From NCBI RefSeq assembly GCF_009017415.1, contig NC_092406.1, forward strand, positions 6,200,001 through 6,264,000: a stretch of DNA of 64,000 nt, given 5' to 3'. A program made the translations under genes and the position numbers. Source of the DNA: Aspergillus flavus. Lineage: Eukaryota; Ascomycota; Eurotiomycetes; Eurotiales; Aspergillaceae. The notes beneath the pieces are model-generated. The model was given only the letters and a program-made list of their open reading frames with translations. It was not told the origin of the DNA and ran no database searches. Positions 24,095 through 35,644 of the stretch are shown here, piece after piece; positions within the stretch are counted from its first letter, which is position 1, and each line of letters begins with the position of its first letter.

Positions 24095-25855
24095 CTATTT
24101 ACAATAGGAGGTCAGCACGCGAACATCTGGACAATCGGATGTATTGAGTCGACAGAAACACGACGACTTCACGAGAACATCGGCTACTGCAAGAGCCACT
24201 TTCACCTGGGGCTCCAACAACTTGGCTTCATCATCCCGACCGAGGCGTACGAGACAATCATAGTAACCTTGAAGAGCCCACACGTTATTAGGATGGTGAT
24301 GCGCGTGACCCAAAGTGGAGTTGAGAGACAGATCGGCCTTGTAAGCTTCACCGGCAGCTTCTATATTGCCCTGCTCTAGTGATAGGGCTGCAAATGCATG
24401 ACGCACCGGCTGCATCCAGCCCCAGGGCTCTGCATAGTTCAGGCCGTCGTCTAGTTCGATGGCCCTCCGCAAGGTTCGGAAGACTTTCTCGTGCTCTCCT
24501 CGACGATACTCAATCTCGCCATCTAGCATGGCAACATCGACGTTGAGAATATCGACGGACCGATTAGGGTGAGTCCGGCGGGTGACGGGAACCCGCTCGG
24601 TCGCGGCGACGTATAGTTTCCGTTCCTGCTCTGCTTCAGTTACACGGTTCGTGGCTGCATACACGACACCCTTGGCGTAATGAATAGTAGCGGTGGTAAC
24701 GCAATACAGCTCCTGATCCTTAGGAAGAGCCATAGCAATGATCTCACACCACATGCCAAAGCGCACCATGACGTGTAGATGCACCGCAACGAACCCTTCT
24801 AACCAATCTGCTAGGTTTGGGGATTTGGAACGCAGCACCTCGGCAGGAATTGTTCTTTCCATGCGATCCGCAGCCTCCAAGGCGATCTGTTTCTTACCGG
24901 CATGCATGGCTGCGTAGATGAGGGAGTGGTAGTTGTGCAACCGATACAGACTGTAGAAGCTGTTAGGCCCCTCTACCGCAACGTATTTCTCATCGGCCAG
25001 AGTGGCGTGGATGTTTGATGAAATTGCTCGCCTGTAATCACCGACTAGGACATCAAGGTGAGTCGGCATGTGGTGGGTGTGGCCTGCATCTGGAACAAGA
25101 TCGCGCAGATGCTCGGCCACGGAGAGGGCGCGCTCCGGATTGGGAGACATCTCTGACAAATGGATATACAGGTGCAGAAGCCCCGGGTGTTTCAGGGAAT
25201 CTTCGAGCTGCAGTCCTCGCTCAAGAACATCCTTGCTCTACAGGGTGAATGCCCCCTTGGTAGGCTGGCCCGTGGCCACATCATAGAGTCTCCACGGCGT
25301 CAAACTCATCATGGAGTCTGCGTAGAGCGTGACAACATCCAGATCGTCACCAAAGTCCCTATATATGCCTTCCATTGCATACTTATATTATCGACTGTGG
25401 GCAACGAGCTCCGAAACGGATACAACCTGTTTGGTCAGAAAGCGGACGCTAATAGCATTGATCAGGCCCTGTTCAACTGGGGTGGCGAAGGCAGCGAGCG
25501 ACGACTTGGCAGTCTGGACGGCCTGATAGGTTGCCGGTAGAGTGACCGCGAGATTCCCTTCATCGAATAGATCCCACGGGTGGTTTTAATTGGCACCTAG
25601 AGCGTATGCGATGCCCCAATAGGCCATGGCACACTTAGGGTCATACGCGATGGCCTTTTGGAAGCATTTAACACCTTCCATGTGATTGAACGCATACACC
25701 CAAGTCAGACCCCGATTGAACCAGACTTGAGAGGCGGGACTGGAGGTGGTGATCTTGCGCGAAAATGCTCCCAGGTCGAAGAGATACTCCACGGACTCGA
25801 CAGAAGGTGATGCTTTGCCGTCACTGAGCATAATTGTTGTACAGTTACAAGACAT
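24095..25855 (-). pseudogene. TPR-domain protein gene with three in-frame nonsense codons
   Basis: Read on the minus strand, one frame of 587 codons runs from ATG at 25855 to the stop at 24095, with no frameshift or intron needed, but it is interrupted at 25586-25588 (TAA), 25388-25390 (TAA) and 25238-25240 (TAG). The residues around each stop are coding-like (for example GDDLDVVTLYADSMMSLTPW between the second and third). N-terminal segments such as VWFNRGLTWVYAFNHMEGVKCFQKAI and later AHHHPNNVWALQGYYDCL show tetratricopeptide helices. The family is a soluble fungal TPR protein of this length with unknown function. No GT..AG pair removes the stops while keeping the frame. Either the gene is dead or it is read in pieces; the 354-codon C-terminal part could still start at 25159. 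Confidence 0.8.
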
Positions 25856-26559
25856 GATGATAATTGTTTAGTAATTATTCCAGGTAGAGTGATAATGAAA
25901 AGAGTACGAGATAGACAACGTCCTGTGCTGACTTCACTTACCAGCCCTTTATACCCCGCCTAGCACTATTCCATAAGTCCCGTGGGTCCTTGACGACTAC
26001 AATACCAGCCCGAGTTGACCAGTTCCACAGTGTGGATTGCCGTCGGAGAGATACATTTCCTAATTAGGAAGTTGGCAACGCCGACACGACCTCGTACACA
26101 TTGCCACTTGCAACCAAGTGCTATAGCATGGAACTTGGAAGTCGAAACAGATACACCGGGCACTGTGACCTTGACAGACATCGATTTGACCAGAGGGGTC
26201 ACACAGGTCTTCCGTATATTTAAGGATACTAGGATGGACTAGGCGAAAGAATGAAAGTTTACATTTACATCTACCGGGGAAGATGTTACTTAAACAGGGC
26301 AGAATTGACCCATAACATTATGAACGCAATGTTCGAAGAAGAGATACATTGTTTAAATTTTCTGGGGAGTAACAGCAGATGTAACACTCTTTTATAATGA
26401 GACATATTAAGGTAGATTATTTATGACAAAACATGTAGAAATGGGCATAAGAAAACATAACCAAAAAAAAGTACTAAAAAGCTAACTATACGATGCGACA
26501 TGACAAAGGCAATCTATATAATCCTTGATACACCGAGGTATTCCATATCTTCAAACGTA
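25856..26559. other. intergenic upstream of the TPR pseudogene and downstream of crpA
   Basis: The AT-rich tail at 26380-26510 is probably the 3' UTR of the copper ATPase. No other feature is supported. Confidence 0.5.
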
Positions 26560-29500
26560 CTATTTCTTAGCTCTGAAACCAACCAATGGAAGTCGGGTCC
26601 TCATGAGAAGACTACTGCAGATAACGCTAACACTGCTCAACGCCATTGCAAGACTGGCCCAGATGGGATCCAGCCGTACATGGGTGCCATTGCTCACAAT
26701 GGGATAGAACACACCAGCGGCGACTGGAACGGCAACACAGTTATACACCAAAGCCCAGCCAAAGTTGAACTTGATCCGTCGAAATACGAGGCGGCTGAGG
26801 TCGATCAGGGTGAGGAGAGAGGTAAGACCAGAGGAGACCAGGACAAACTCGGCGGACGAGATGGCGATATCCGAGCCAGATCCGATGGCGATGCCCACAT
26901 CAGCCACCGTCAAAGCAGGTGAGTCATTAATTCCATCACCAACCATAGCGACGATCGCGCGGCCGGACTGGGGCTCCTTGCCCCGTCTGAACCAACTCGA
27001 TCGAGGTGGCTTCTGTAGAGTTTTTTGCAGATATTGTACTTTTTCGGCCTTTTGCTCGGGCAGCACACCGGCAATAATGTTGTCTGGAGGGATCCCCACC
27101 ATCTCTCCCACTGCGTGAGCAGTCGTCGGATTGTCTCCGGAAAGCATCCAGACCGCAACGCCTCGATTCCGCAAGGCTTGGAGGGTGTCCTTCGCCTCTC
27201 GTCGAATGGGGTCAGATACAGCCAGCATCAACGAGAGCTTCCAAGGAACGTGCTCCGTTGGTCCTGGTGTCGGACAGATTCTGGTGCCGACTAGAACGAC
27301 CGATTTCGCCTGGCGCTTCCAGGTAGTCAACATTTCATCATTGGTCGGGCTTATTGCCACCTTATGATCCTTCATCAAGGCTTCATTGCCTATAATGACC
27401 TCCAGCGCAGGTCCATCTTGGCCCTGTGGGAAGAAAGAACCTTTCATGCCTTTTCCTGGTATCTCGTCCACAGTGGTAGCTTTCAGGGCCGGTGGTTGTT
27501 GGGAGTTGGCAAAAGACACCATCGCCTTAGCGATTGGGTGACTACTATTCTTTTCCAGGTCTAAGACCGCACCCCAGACTTTGTCGACATCCTCGCTGTT
27601 GGCTATTTCATGATCAGTGATAGCCGGTTCACCCCCCTCAGTTATAGTACCCGTCTTGTCGAAGACGATACAATCGAGTTGGCTAGCTTCCTGGAACGCT
27701 TCACCACCTCCCTTGACCAAAATACCATTTTGGGCGGCGAGTCCACCACCAACAAACAGCGCTGTTGGAGCAGCAAGGCCAATTCCACAGGGGCAAGCGA
27801 CAACGAACACCGATATAGCGAACTGCAACGACCAGAACTCCCAGCCTCCGGGATTGCCATTCATCCATGACTCAGGCAATCGGCCTGAGAGGCCAAGAGC
27901 CAGCCATATGATCCAGTCCAGAATAGCAATCAGCGTAATAATCGGCACAAAGACTCCAGTGATTTGGTCGGCTGTGCGCTCAATGGGTGCCCGGCGAATT
28001 TGTCCTTCACGAACGGCGCCAATAATCTGATCCAACATTGAATTTCCAGAAAGCCCTGTGATACGCACCGAGACTGGGCGTGCCTGGTTGATAGTGCCTG
28101 AGAAGACGTCATCTCCAATCGATTTGGTGACCGGTCGAGATTCTCCGGTCAAACTGGATTCGTCAAACTGAGATTCCCCTTCCACTACAGTTCCGTCATA
28201 CGGCGGGGAGGCACCATTCGCTACACGCACTACGTCCCCGAATTCTAGCTGATCGGCTGGAACCGCGCGAGAGGTCGTTGAGCCCTCCCCATTCCTCTCA
28301 ACTAGGATAGCTTCCTTGGGGCGCAGCTTGCCAAGGAGACCCACGGCGTCTCCTGCCTTAGCTTTGCTATAAGCCTCTAGCAATCGGCCGATCAAAAGAA
28401 ACATCGTTAGGAACACCACTGAGTCGAAAAACGTTCCGGCACTGGACGCCTTGTGGCCGTTCCTTGGCTCTGTGGCATCGATTGCCAATATAGCGATGGA
28501 CGAGAAGTAGGCAATCGACGTTCCCAGTGACATGAGCATATCCATACTTCCAAAACGGTAGAGCCGCCGCAAAATCGGAGTCTTGCTGCCCGGTCTCCAT
28601 AAGGCCCTGAGCTCGGTGATCATACGGCGGTGGAACAGGTCGGCGGCGAAGAAGTAGACGGGAGTCGCTAGGATAAACAACGCCCATTCAATGCGTGAGA
28701 CCTGGCCCGCCCACATGGGTTCTTCGAGGTACTTGCGACCGGGGTTGTCTTTTGAGACTAGGGACATGTACACGATCCCGATGATGAATGTTGGTATGGC
28801 AACGAGCACGGATAAGGCTAGGCGGCGCGCAATTTGCCACTGATGTCGACGATGCATTGCCTGCGAACGTTCCTCCAGACTAGGCGGATGGTAGATAGAA
28901 ACAGTGAATGACTTGTCCACATCGGCGATTGTGCGGATGATATGCCGGATGGTAAAGTTGGGAGCATCGGGAAGATAGTTTACCGTGAGCCTGTGCTGAG
29001 CTTTGCTAGGCGGTTCGGTCACATCCAGCCGGTCTGAGTATACATCCAGAGCATCCAGAATGCGCTGAGGGCAATGTGCACAGTGCATTCCGTCCACCTG
29101 GATCATCACTGATCGTTTGGAGCTACGTTGCTCGGCCGGTGCCCTACTCTCCAGGTCACTAAGAGTGGCTGTATAACCGAGACCCTTGATGATTCCTGCA
29201 ATCTCGTCGAGGTGTGCTTTCCCTTGGAATTCCACAGCCGCACTGCCCGAGACCAGGCTCACGTCCACTTTGGTAATCCAATCGAGGTGGTTTAGAGTGT
29301 CAGTCACTTTGCCCACGCAGGAGCTGCAGGTCATGCCTCCGATGACATAGGAAGCTCGCCAAGCATGTGCCATTCCGGACGACTTCGATGTCTTTTGAGG
29401 TTGCAGCTCTTCCGTGTCTATCAATTCCACAGTGTAGCCCGAGCTTCTGATAATCTCAAGCACTTCGTCAATATGTGAGTTGTCCATGAGCATTATAACG

Positions 29501-30129
29501 GCACTGCTAGTCAGAAGATTGACATCGGCCGATAGGATCCACGGTCGGTTCTGCAAAGCACCCGTAATCTTTCCGACACATGAGCTGCAAGACATTCCAC
29601 TGATTGATAGTGTAATGCGTGTTCGACTGCCGGTAAGTCGGTCATCCATGACGGATGTGAGGCTGTTCTCTGCAGAGCTGACGGACGCGGCAGTCGCAGT
29701 GATCTCCTTCATGGCTCCCTCGTCATCGCTACTATTGGATGATGATGACGCGAGCTGTGTAGCACATTCATTGCACTTTTGAATATGTATTTTGGATTGG
29801 GAATGAACATCATGCTTTCCAGACGCGGGGCGATGGGTTCGGGGTTGCTGGGCTTCAATATCGCTTTCATCCGAGTCATGGGCAATGACACTGTCAATTT
29901 CAAAGGCAACCTCTTCGAGGGCGCGTACGATCCGGGAGCTGCTGAGGGTAATGGGGTGTACGACTTTGATTTCATGGGACAAGATAGAGGTCGAGATGGA
30001 AAAGGGGGAGGGTGTGAGAGCCGACAAAGTCTCTTCAACATTGGTCACACACGAAGGACAATGAAGATTGTTCACCAAGATGGTGGTGAGCCTCGATTGA
30101 GGCGGCGATGGCTGATTACCTGTGACCAT
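26560..30129 (-). CDS. crpA: P1B-type Cu(I)-exporting ATPase (CrpA type)
   Basis: Intronless, 1189 residues. Four N-terminal HMA metal-binding domains show Cys pairs: LHCPSC (residues 23-27), GMSCSSC (near 180), GMTCSSC (near 266) and GMHCAHC (near 348). Then come transmembrane helices, the actuator motif SLTGESRPV, the copper-translocating ACPCGIGLAAPTA (near 780), the phosphorylation site DKTGTIT (near 825), the P1B-specific His-Pro in SSHPIAKAM, and the hinge GDGINDSPAL (near 1066). This is a complete Cu+ pump. Its length and four-HMA layout fit Aspergillus CrpA, which exports or detoxifies excess copper, better than the Golgi Ccc2-type pump. The neighbouring Atx1-type chaperone and DUF4396 gene make a local copper-handling block. 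Copper induction through an Ace1-like factor is expected from the family, but I did not identify a site. Confidence 0.93.
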   Translation of the reverse strand: MVTGNQPSPPQSRLTTILVNNLHCPSCVTNVEETLSALTPSPFSISTSILSHEIKVVHPITLSSSRIVRALEEVAFEIDSVIAHDSDESDIEAQQPRTHRPASGKHDVHSQSKIHIQKCNECATQLASSSSNSSDDEGAMKEITATAASVSSAENSLTSVMDDRLTGSRTRITLSISGMSCSSCVGKITGALQNRPWILSADVNLLTSSAVIMLMDNSHIDEVLEIIRSSGYTVELIDTEELQPQKTSKSSGMAHAWRASYVIGGMTCSSCVGKVTDTLNHLDWITKVDVSLVSGSAAVEFQGKAHLDEIAGIIKGLGYTATLSDLESRAPAEQRSSKRSVMIQVDGMHCAHCPQRILDALDVYSDRLDVTEPPSKAQHRLTVNYLPDAPNFTIRHIIRTIADVDKSFTVSIYHPPSLEERSQAMHRRHQWQIARRLALSVLVAIPTFIIGIVYMSLVSKDNPGRKYLEEPMWAGQVSRIEWALFILATPVYFFAADLFHRRMITELRALWRPGSKTPILRRLYRFGSMDMLMSLGTSIAYFSSIAILAIDATEPRNGHKASSAGTFFDSVVFLTMFLLIGRLLEAYSKAKAGDAVGLLGKLRPKEAILVERNGEGSTTSRAVPADQLEFGDVVRVANGASPPYDGTVVEGESQFDESSLTGESRPVTKSIGDDVFSGTINQARPVSVRITGLSGNSMLDQIIGAVREGQIRRAPIERTADQITGVFVPIITLIAILDWIIWLALGLSGRLPESWMNGNPGGWEFWSLQFAISVFVVACPCGIGLAAPTALFVGGGLAAQNGILVKGGGEAFQEASQLDCIVFDKTGTITEGGEPAITDHEIANSEDVDKVWGAVLDLEKNSSHPIAKAMVSFANSQQPPALKATTVDEIPGKGMKGSFFPQGQDGPALEVIIGNEALMKDHKVAISPTNDEMLTTWKRQAKSVVLVGTRICPTPGPTEHVPWKLSLMLAVSDPIRREAKDTLQALRNRGVAVWMLSGDNPTTAHAVGEMVGIPPDNIIAGVLPEQKAEKVQYLQKTLQKPPRSSWFRRGKEPQSGRAIVAMVGDGINDSPALTVADVGIAIGSGSDIAISSAEFVLVSSGLTSLLTLIDLSRLVFRRIKFNFGWALVYNCVAVPVAAGVFYPIVSNGTHVRLDPIWASLAMALSSVSVICSSLLMRTRLPLVGFRAKK

Positions 30130-30716
30130 TTTGAATGAGTCGACGGGTTGTGAGCAATGAGTATGATCCGGTAAAGCGATGGGCGTAGGCGCTTATATAC
30201 TTGGATTTCTGGGGTTTCGAAGTCAGCGGAAGAACTGATTGCAAATCCAGGGCAGGTTCTAGTTGGTACGACAAATTTCAGTGCGCTAACGCAGTAATCG
30301 CGCATCATTCTAGATCTGCAGCGGAAGTTTGGTTCAAGGATCGGAGGTGGGAACCATGGTTGGCCCTCATCCCCGAGGGGCGGATGCGCCTTTTGTGCGC
30401 GAAGTCAAAATGATCCACTAATAGTGAGAGCTCCGAGGATAATCCTTGGATTTTGGACGGTCACTAATTGGTTATCGTGTTGTACGTGATGGTCTAATAT
30501 TCTTTCCTACACACGAGACCTACACCAAGTGGTGTCTCTTGGGACAGAAATACGAGATCTTCGCGCACACGTCTTTACACGCTCAGACAATTCTTGGTCA
30601 AAATGAGGCTATGCATTTATTCAATATCTGTCATCTATTTGCTATCCACTATGTGTCCAACCGTTTTTTGTGCTCTCTCCTTGCAAGACTTCATCCGGTG
30701 GGTGCCCAAGCTTGAC
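30130..30716. promoter_or_regulatory. crpA upstream region
   Basis: 587 bases separate the crpA start from the end of the chaperone gene, which is on the same strand. No distinct metal-response element could be assigned by eye. Confidence 0.45.
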
Positions 30717-31054
30717 TTAGATAGGCTGAGGAGCTCCATCGATTTCACCACTGTGAACATCTTTGCCCTTTCCCTTGATGGCTGCGAGCACGGCATTGAA
30801 TGAAAGCGAGGGTTCGGCGACGACGGAAACAGTTTGCTGTTCAAGGCTGATATCAAGGGACTTGAGGCCTGTCGAACGTCTCACTCTATCAGTATGACGC
30901 ATAACAGGATAAAATTATCTACGCTACGTACAATAATACCATGTGGTTGTATTGGTAGTCACTTACCGCTCAGTGGTCCGAGAGCCTTCTGGATGGCATT
31001 GGAACAGCCGGAACATCCCATTTTGACGGTGAACTTGTACTGATGATCGGACAT
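30717..31054 (-). CDS. Atx1-type copper chaperone
   Basis: Two exons, 30967-31054 and 30717-30868, with a 98-bp intron (GTAAGT...GACAG), encode 79 residues. The single HMA domain starts right away and binds Cu(I) through MGCSGC (residues 12-17). The rest (GLKSLDISLEQQTVSV and VLAAIKGKGKDV) is the beta-alpha-beta fold with the Lys-rich face and loop-5 Lys typical of Atx1. Atx1 carries copper in the cytosol to P1B ATPases. Here it lies 587 bp upstream of the crpA start on the same strand, so the likely partner is next door. The C-terminal tail (SGEIDGAPQPI) is short and acidic, as in other fungal Atx1 proteins. The start is fixed by the only ATG in frame. Confidence 0.92.
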
Positions 31055-31444
31055 TGTGTATGATGGCTGTCTTGGAACTTGAGAGAAGAGTTAAAAGGGA
31101 ATTGGTCACAGGGAAATGTATGTTGAAACGCAGGAGTTAGTGCTCGGGACCTGACCTGGTGAATGGATGAAGAATAATCTCTCTACTTATAGGCCAAGAA
31201 ATACCTCTATCCGGTGAGGTATTTGTGCCCAGAGCTCGAGCCGTTGGCATCCCTTCGTCCCTCCGAAAACCGGCGGAGTCTTCTCCAAGCCAAGTCTATG
31301 GCCCTGTAGAACTGGCTGTGGGTCGTTCTCTGCGCGTTTTTCACGTAGTTTGTTCCCCGGAGCGAAGATCGACATCTTACAAATAGCCGAATATAACCAC
31401 TGCCCTTCTAAGTATATCACGCCGCCCAACAATCCGTCTTAATC
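31055..31444. promoter_or_regulatory. divergent promoter between chaperone and DUF4396 genes
   Basis: 390 bases serve both divergent genes. A common regulator, plausibly copper-responsive, would fit this arrangement. No motif could be confirmed by eye. Confidence 0.45.
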
Positions 31445-32160
31445 ATGCAAAGAAACTGTCAAATCCTTCGAACCTGGTGTCAAACAGGTCACGTTTTATT
31501 GCCTGCTTCCCGACCACTGCAATACTTTTCGAGCTTCTCCCCAGCCCAAGCCTGCCATTCCAACCAAGCAAAAGAAAAGTCTCGTTGTCAGACTTCAACG
31601 AGGGATGTCTCTACTACAACAACGATTAAGCCTGCACTATCAATGTGGCACGTAAAATTCTGGAACTGCCGGTCAACATGGAAGCGAGCCGGGATCAATA
31701 CACTGCGGTGCCTTGTTGGCTGCACCCTTGGTGACTTCTCCGCTCTGTGGATGCTGCAAACTTACTATCCCGCGCTTGGTATGGGCACAATCATGGCCGC
31801 ATCTAGTAAGTTGTCTTATCCTCTGCACGACCAAAGACAATTGCATTCTAACACCTGGTCTACTCAGTGGCGTCTGGTATGACTACATCGATCATTCTTG
31901 AGACCATACTTCTTCGGCAGGGCGTTGACCAGCTCTCCTGGCCAATGGCAGCGCGCACAGCGATGGGTATGAGTATGGTCTCGATGGTGGCAATGGAAGC
32001 GGCTGAGAATATCGTTGATTATCATCTCACTGGGGGCGTGGTGGCGCTAGGAGACCCTAAATTCTGGATGGCGGCTGCGGTGTCGATGACTGCTGGTTAT
32101 CTTGCTCCGTTGCCGTACAATTACCATCGTCTGAAGAAGTATGGAAAGGCCTGTCATTGA
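31445..32160 (+). CDS. membrane protein of the DUF4396 type, next to copper genes
   Basis: Exons 31445-31805 and 31868-32160 (62-bp intron, GTAAGT...CTCAG) give 217 residues. The first 65 residues are rich in Arg, Ser and Thr with few acids, which could be a mitochondrial targeting sequence. The rest contains three or four hydrophobic helices: RCLVGCTLGDFSALWML, the stretch after LGMGTIMAASMASGMTTSI, the Met-rich MAARTAMGMSMVSMVAMEAAENIVDY, and MAAAVSMTAGYLAPLPYNY. I recognise this as DUF4396, a small membrane family without an assigned activity. The Met-rich helix and the Glu and His residues could bind metal, and the gene diverges from the copper chaperone. A link to copper is inference from position and composition only. 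Confidence 0.75.
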
Positions 32161-33166
32161 ATAGTTCGTGATTTTTGTGATTCTACCTTAGTATGTATTA
32201 AATGATACGTCGGGGTTGTAAATGTAATCGGGATGCCAAATCTATCATGGTTTCTATGTGCTTTGCTAGATAGAACAATCCAATTTCTCTGTTTTCTTAC
32301 ACCGCCTGCACACGTTCTGTGTCCTACAGCAACCCTTATTACTCTAGACATTCTCAATGTGCCATGCCCTAATCTCTATCCCTTGAATTAATATGCAGCA
32401 ATTATATATATCAACCCCGTGCACACCAACTCAACACAAGTATCCTCACAAAACGCCAAGGGCACTAACACAACCGTATCAAAAATACCATCACGCAAAT
32501 ATTCGTGTTCAAAGTCTCCTAACAGACGGGCGATCGGTTGAACGACCCGTCGGACTCTCGGACAGCGCTACCGGAGATGCGTATTTCCTATTCCGGCAAG
32601 GTCAGGATCTAGCCTCGGATCTGGACCGAGTGGATCTCATCCGCTAACCTTAAAATATCCTTAACGTCTTGCCGACGCCATGGCGAACCTCCGAAATACG
32701 GTTCGGATATCTTGATTGCCGGGTGTGGTAAGGTGTGAAAATATGTATTGATGTTTGTGGGACGAGTAGGGATATTGTCATATCATAATCGTTAAAGGGA
32801 CAGAGTACTCCGTATTATCCAATTGTCAATCGATGAAGATAAAACTGGCAGAATTTTAGTCATTGAATAAACCCAGGGATATTCTTTTCGCACCTTAGCA
32901 CAGTAGACGAAAGCTTCCCTGATAATAAGAGAAAATAAAAGGCGTAGAAGTTTAGCCAGAATAAAAACTACAGTGGAGTGTAATAACTATACCCTTATTG
33001 AATGATCTACTGCCAGTTGACAGTAGAATTATATCTCACATTAATTGCTATGTGCACGCAAAAGACCACCGAATAACACACCACTGATCTATGAAGTTGG
33101 CTTCTATAGGGAAATAGTTAAACGGATGACAATGGTAACATAGTAGCCCTTGCTCATTCTCAAACC
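32161..33166. other. intergenic, nothing recognised
   Basis: Between the convergent DUF4396 and Zn2Cys6 genes. One 84-codon frame (32393) has no recognisable content. Confidence 0.5.
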
Positions 33167-35644
33167 CTAAAGCAACGGATCGGCCACCGGCCAAACCTCA
33201 TTCGTGGGGTAGATAGCCATAGGATCTAGAAATATATCCCAATCAAATGGTAGCTCGTCCTGTCAGGGGGCAGGTTAGTTGAGTAACATGAACAGATTAC
33301 CAGGAATGACTTACCGAAAGATCAGGAATGGAATACGTCGTGGGCGCATCCTGACTGGTCACTTCAGTCGTCACTATAGATCGAGTGCGCGTCGTCCAGG
33401 ACGAGGTTTGGTGCTGGTCAAGGTCTTCTTGATTCTACAGCAGGCCGGTCAGCATGCACGGAACTAGTCAATGGGAGTGCTGGCTGGACAAACTATAGAA
33501 GGAAACCCTCCCGACGACGATAGCCATCCCTCAGCTTCCTGTAGATATAAGAGTCCCCCATCAGCTAGTAGCAGCTCTCGGCATCGCCGGGCTGCTCGTG
33601 GACAGGCGTCGTTTGGGTCAAAGCTCTCCGAATGTGTACCCCTACTTGCACGATGTTCAGAGTTAGAGGACGGCATTTGGCTCTGAGCTGAGTTCAAGAC
33701 CATGTTCAGAAGCATAAATGCTTTGCAAGCCTGCTTGTCCTGCCGAACTTTCAATTCAAAATATCGAATAGCATTCTCCACATTGTGGAACAATGCTGTC
33801 CGTTAATAGGAGGTGGTTTTATCCACGAAACCCTGTACGGAACCGGGCAAGGGAAGTAATGGTTTGTCTTTCGCCTGCAGCTGCAGCTCAAAACAAAGCG
33901 TTGCGGCCGCGTGAAAGAATTCGTCACGAAACATGCCACCCCGCAGCCGCAAAAGATACGGATACACTGTTCTTTGTTCGTTGTCCGGGCCATGGTCTAA
34001 ATCGTCTGCGGAAATCTCCAGGGGAGCCAACAAAGCCAGGCTAGCTTGGACACACATCTGACGGGAAAAAGCATATGTTTCCTTGCGTGTCTCGGCAAGA
34101 CTCAGAAAGAAGGCTCGATGCAGAGTCAGGAGGCATTGGGATATCAGAAAGAGAAAGAGGGATTGGCGAAAGGCCAACCGGCAGCGGCGGCTATCATCCT
34201 CACAGCTGGCATCTCCGATAAGTGCCGGTGACCTTTCGCTACTTGTGTAGTAAGCATCTCGCTGAGGTCCAGAATTCGTTGATAGCTTAATGTCAAGCGC
34301 ACACGATTAACCGCCTTGGTGATGTTAATCCGGACCCCAATAGTTTGGGCCAAACTGACCTGGAAGGCTGTTCTAGTTAGAACGGTGATTGGCTTGGGGG
34401 TAGGGGCAACGGGAGAGTCCACCAACAAGTCTTCGTCGTCGATGTTAGATGGCGGGGCGCAGTCATACTCATCCTCGGACAGCGTCACCGGTGCCCCCGT
34501 TCCCAGGGCGGCTTGGAGGTCCAGTTCAATGATGGTTAGCCAGAGCCGCCTGCGAATTTCGCCCCAATAGGGCGACAGTCCTTTCAAATGCGAAGGATCT
34601 CGATGAAGGCCAATAGTGATGGCCTCACGCACTAACGAGCCGGCAGCCAGCCAAGCAAAGTCTCCCTCATGCCCAACAGCTTGCCTCGCCAACAACAATA
34701 AACATTTGACCTGAATGACGTCTAGAGTGAGTCTTGCGTGGCTCGTGAGGGTCTTGACCCATGACACTACGGCTTGAATCCAGCTTTTGGCCTTCTCATT
34801 TAATGACTGGGAGTCTTCGCCCGAGACCGCTGTATCTACCAGGCAAGTAGCACATGTCATCAAGCTTAGTAGTTTTGCCGCAAAGATGTCACCGCAGCCC
34901 GTACTCATTGGTCCATGGTTATCAGGGTGCCAATGATCATTGTACTCCTCAAGAAATCGAGGGACATGTAAGATTCGGAATGTCGTCTCGAACGTCGAAA
35001 AGTATAACTCAACAAGCTGATCGGCTACTGTGCGATCATCTGGAATTAATGTCTCCAATAGAGGCGGGTATAAGGTGGGATGAATCTTAGTGTGATATCT
35101 TGCGGTCATTTGCACACGCGTTTCATGGCTAGATACTCCGTGAAAGTGGACTGGGTTTGCTGTTTCTTGACGCGATGGTATTCCTCTAAGTGTGCCTTGA
35201 GGTCGGGAAAACTGTAAGGACGTTAGCAGTGACACCCGACGATCCACGAAAGGAGGAATGCGTAAGCGATTGAATTGTTCTTGTTCGCGAGTCCGCTGAG
35301 CCAGAGGCAACACAGTCTGGGGACGTGGTAACTTTCCTCCCGGAGTCGGAATTTGTAGCAGCTGTCAGGGGATTACTTTGTGATAGGGGTGAATTTGAGA
35401 TATGTGAAACTGGCCGAGGCGGAAGATGCGACGACACTCGGCTGCGTTCCTTGTCCTGATAATAACACAAGTCAGCCATATTATGGCTGATGCATTGATT
35501 GCAAGGCTGACGGCGGTCGCATTTCACCTTCCGCCGTCTGCATGGTGCACACGAAAGAGGTGGTCGGCGACTACGGGTTGTGGAGGGTTCACGCTGGCGA
35601 TTGACACGCATGATACTTTGCCGGGAAGACTGAAGATTGTCCAT
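33167..35644 (-). CDS. Zn2Cys6 fungal transcription factor, six exons
   Basis: Proposed exons: about 35333-35644, 34243-35211, 33844-34198, 33494-33795, 33315-33434 and 33167-33259, total near 716 residues. The DNA-binding cluster CAPCRRRKVKCDRRQPCNQC is near residue 30. The middle holds the fungal-specific TF domain, with YFSTFETTFRILHVPRF and the signature RRRLWLTIIELDLQAALGTGAP. The last exon ends in an acidic, aromatic-rich tail (DELPFDWDIF). The last two introns have good splice signals. The first intron (35212-35332) and the two with weak signals (34199-34242, GTAGCG..GAG; 33796-33843, GTTCCG..CAG) were chosen because they restore frame and pass an in-frame TAA at 33803. If either weak intron is not spliced, the gene is truncated. 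Target genes are unknown. Confidence 0.78.

Noticed and set aside
25160..25540. 126-codon + strand frame in the TPR region
   Set aside because: It is antisense to the protein-like TPR frame and lacks any domain.
31867..32160. Separate 97-codon gene starting inside the DUF4396 region
   Set aside because: It is exon 2 of the same gene; splicing at 31806-31867 joins it in frame to the upstream exon.
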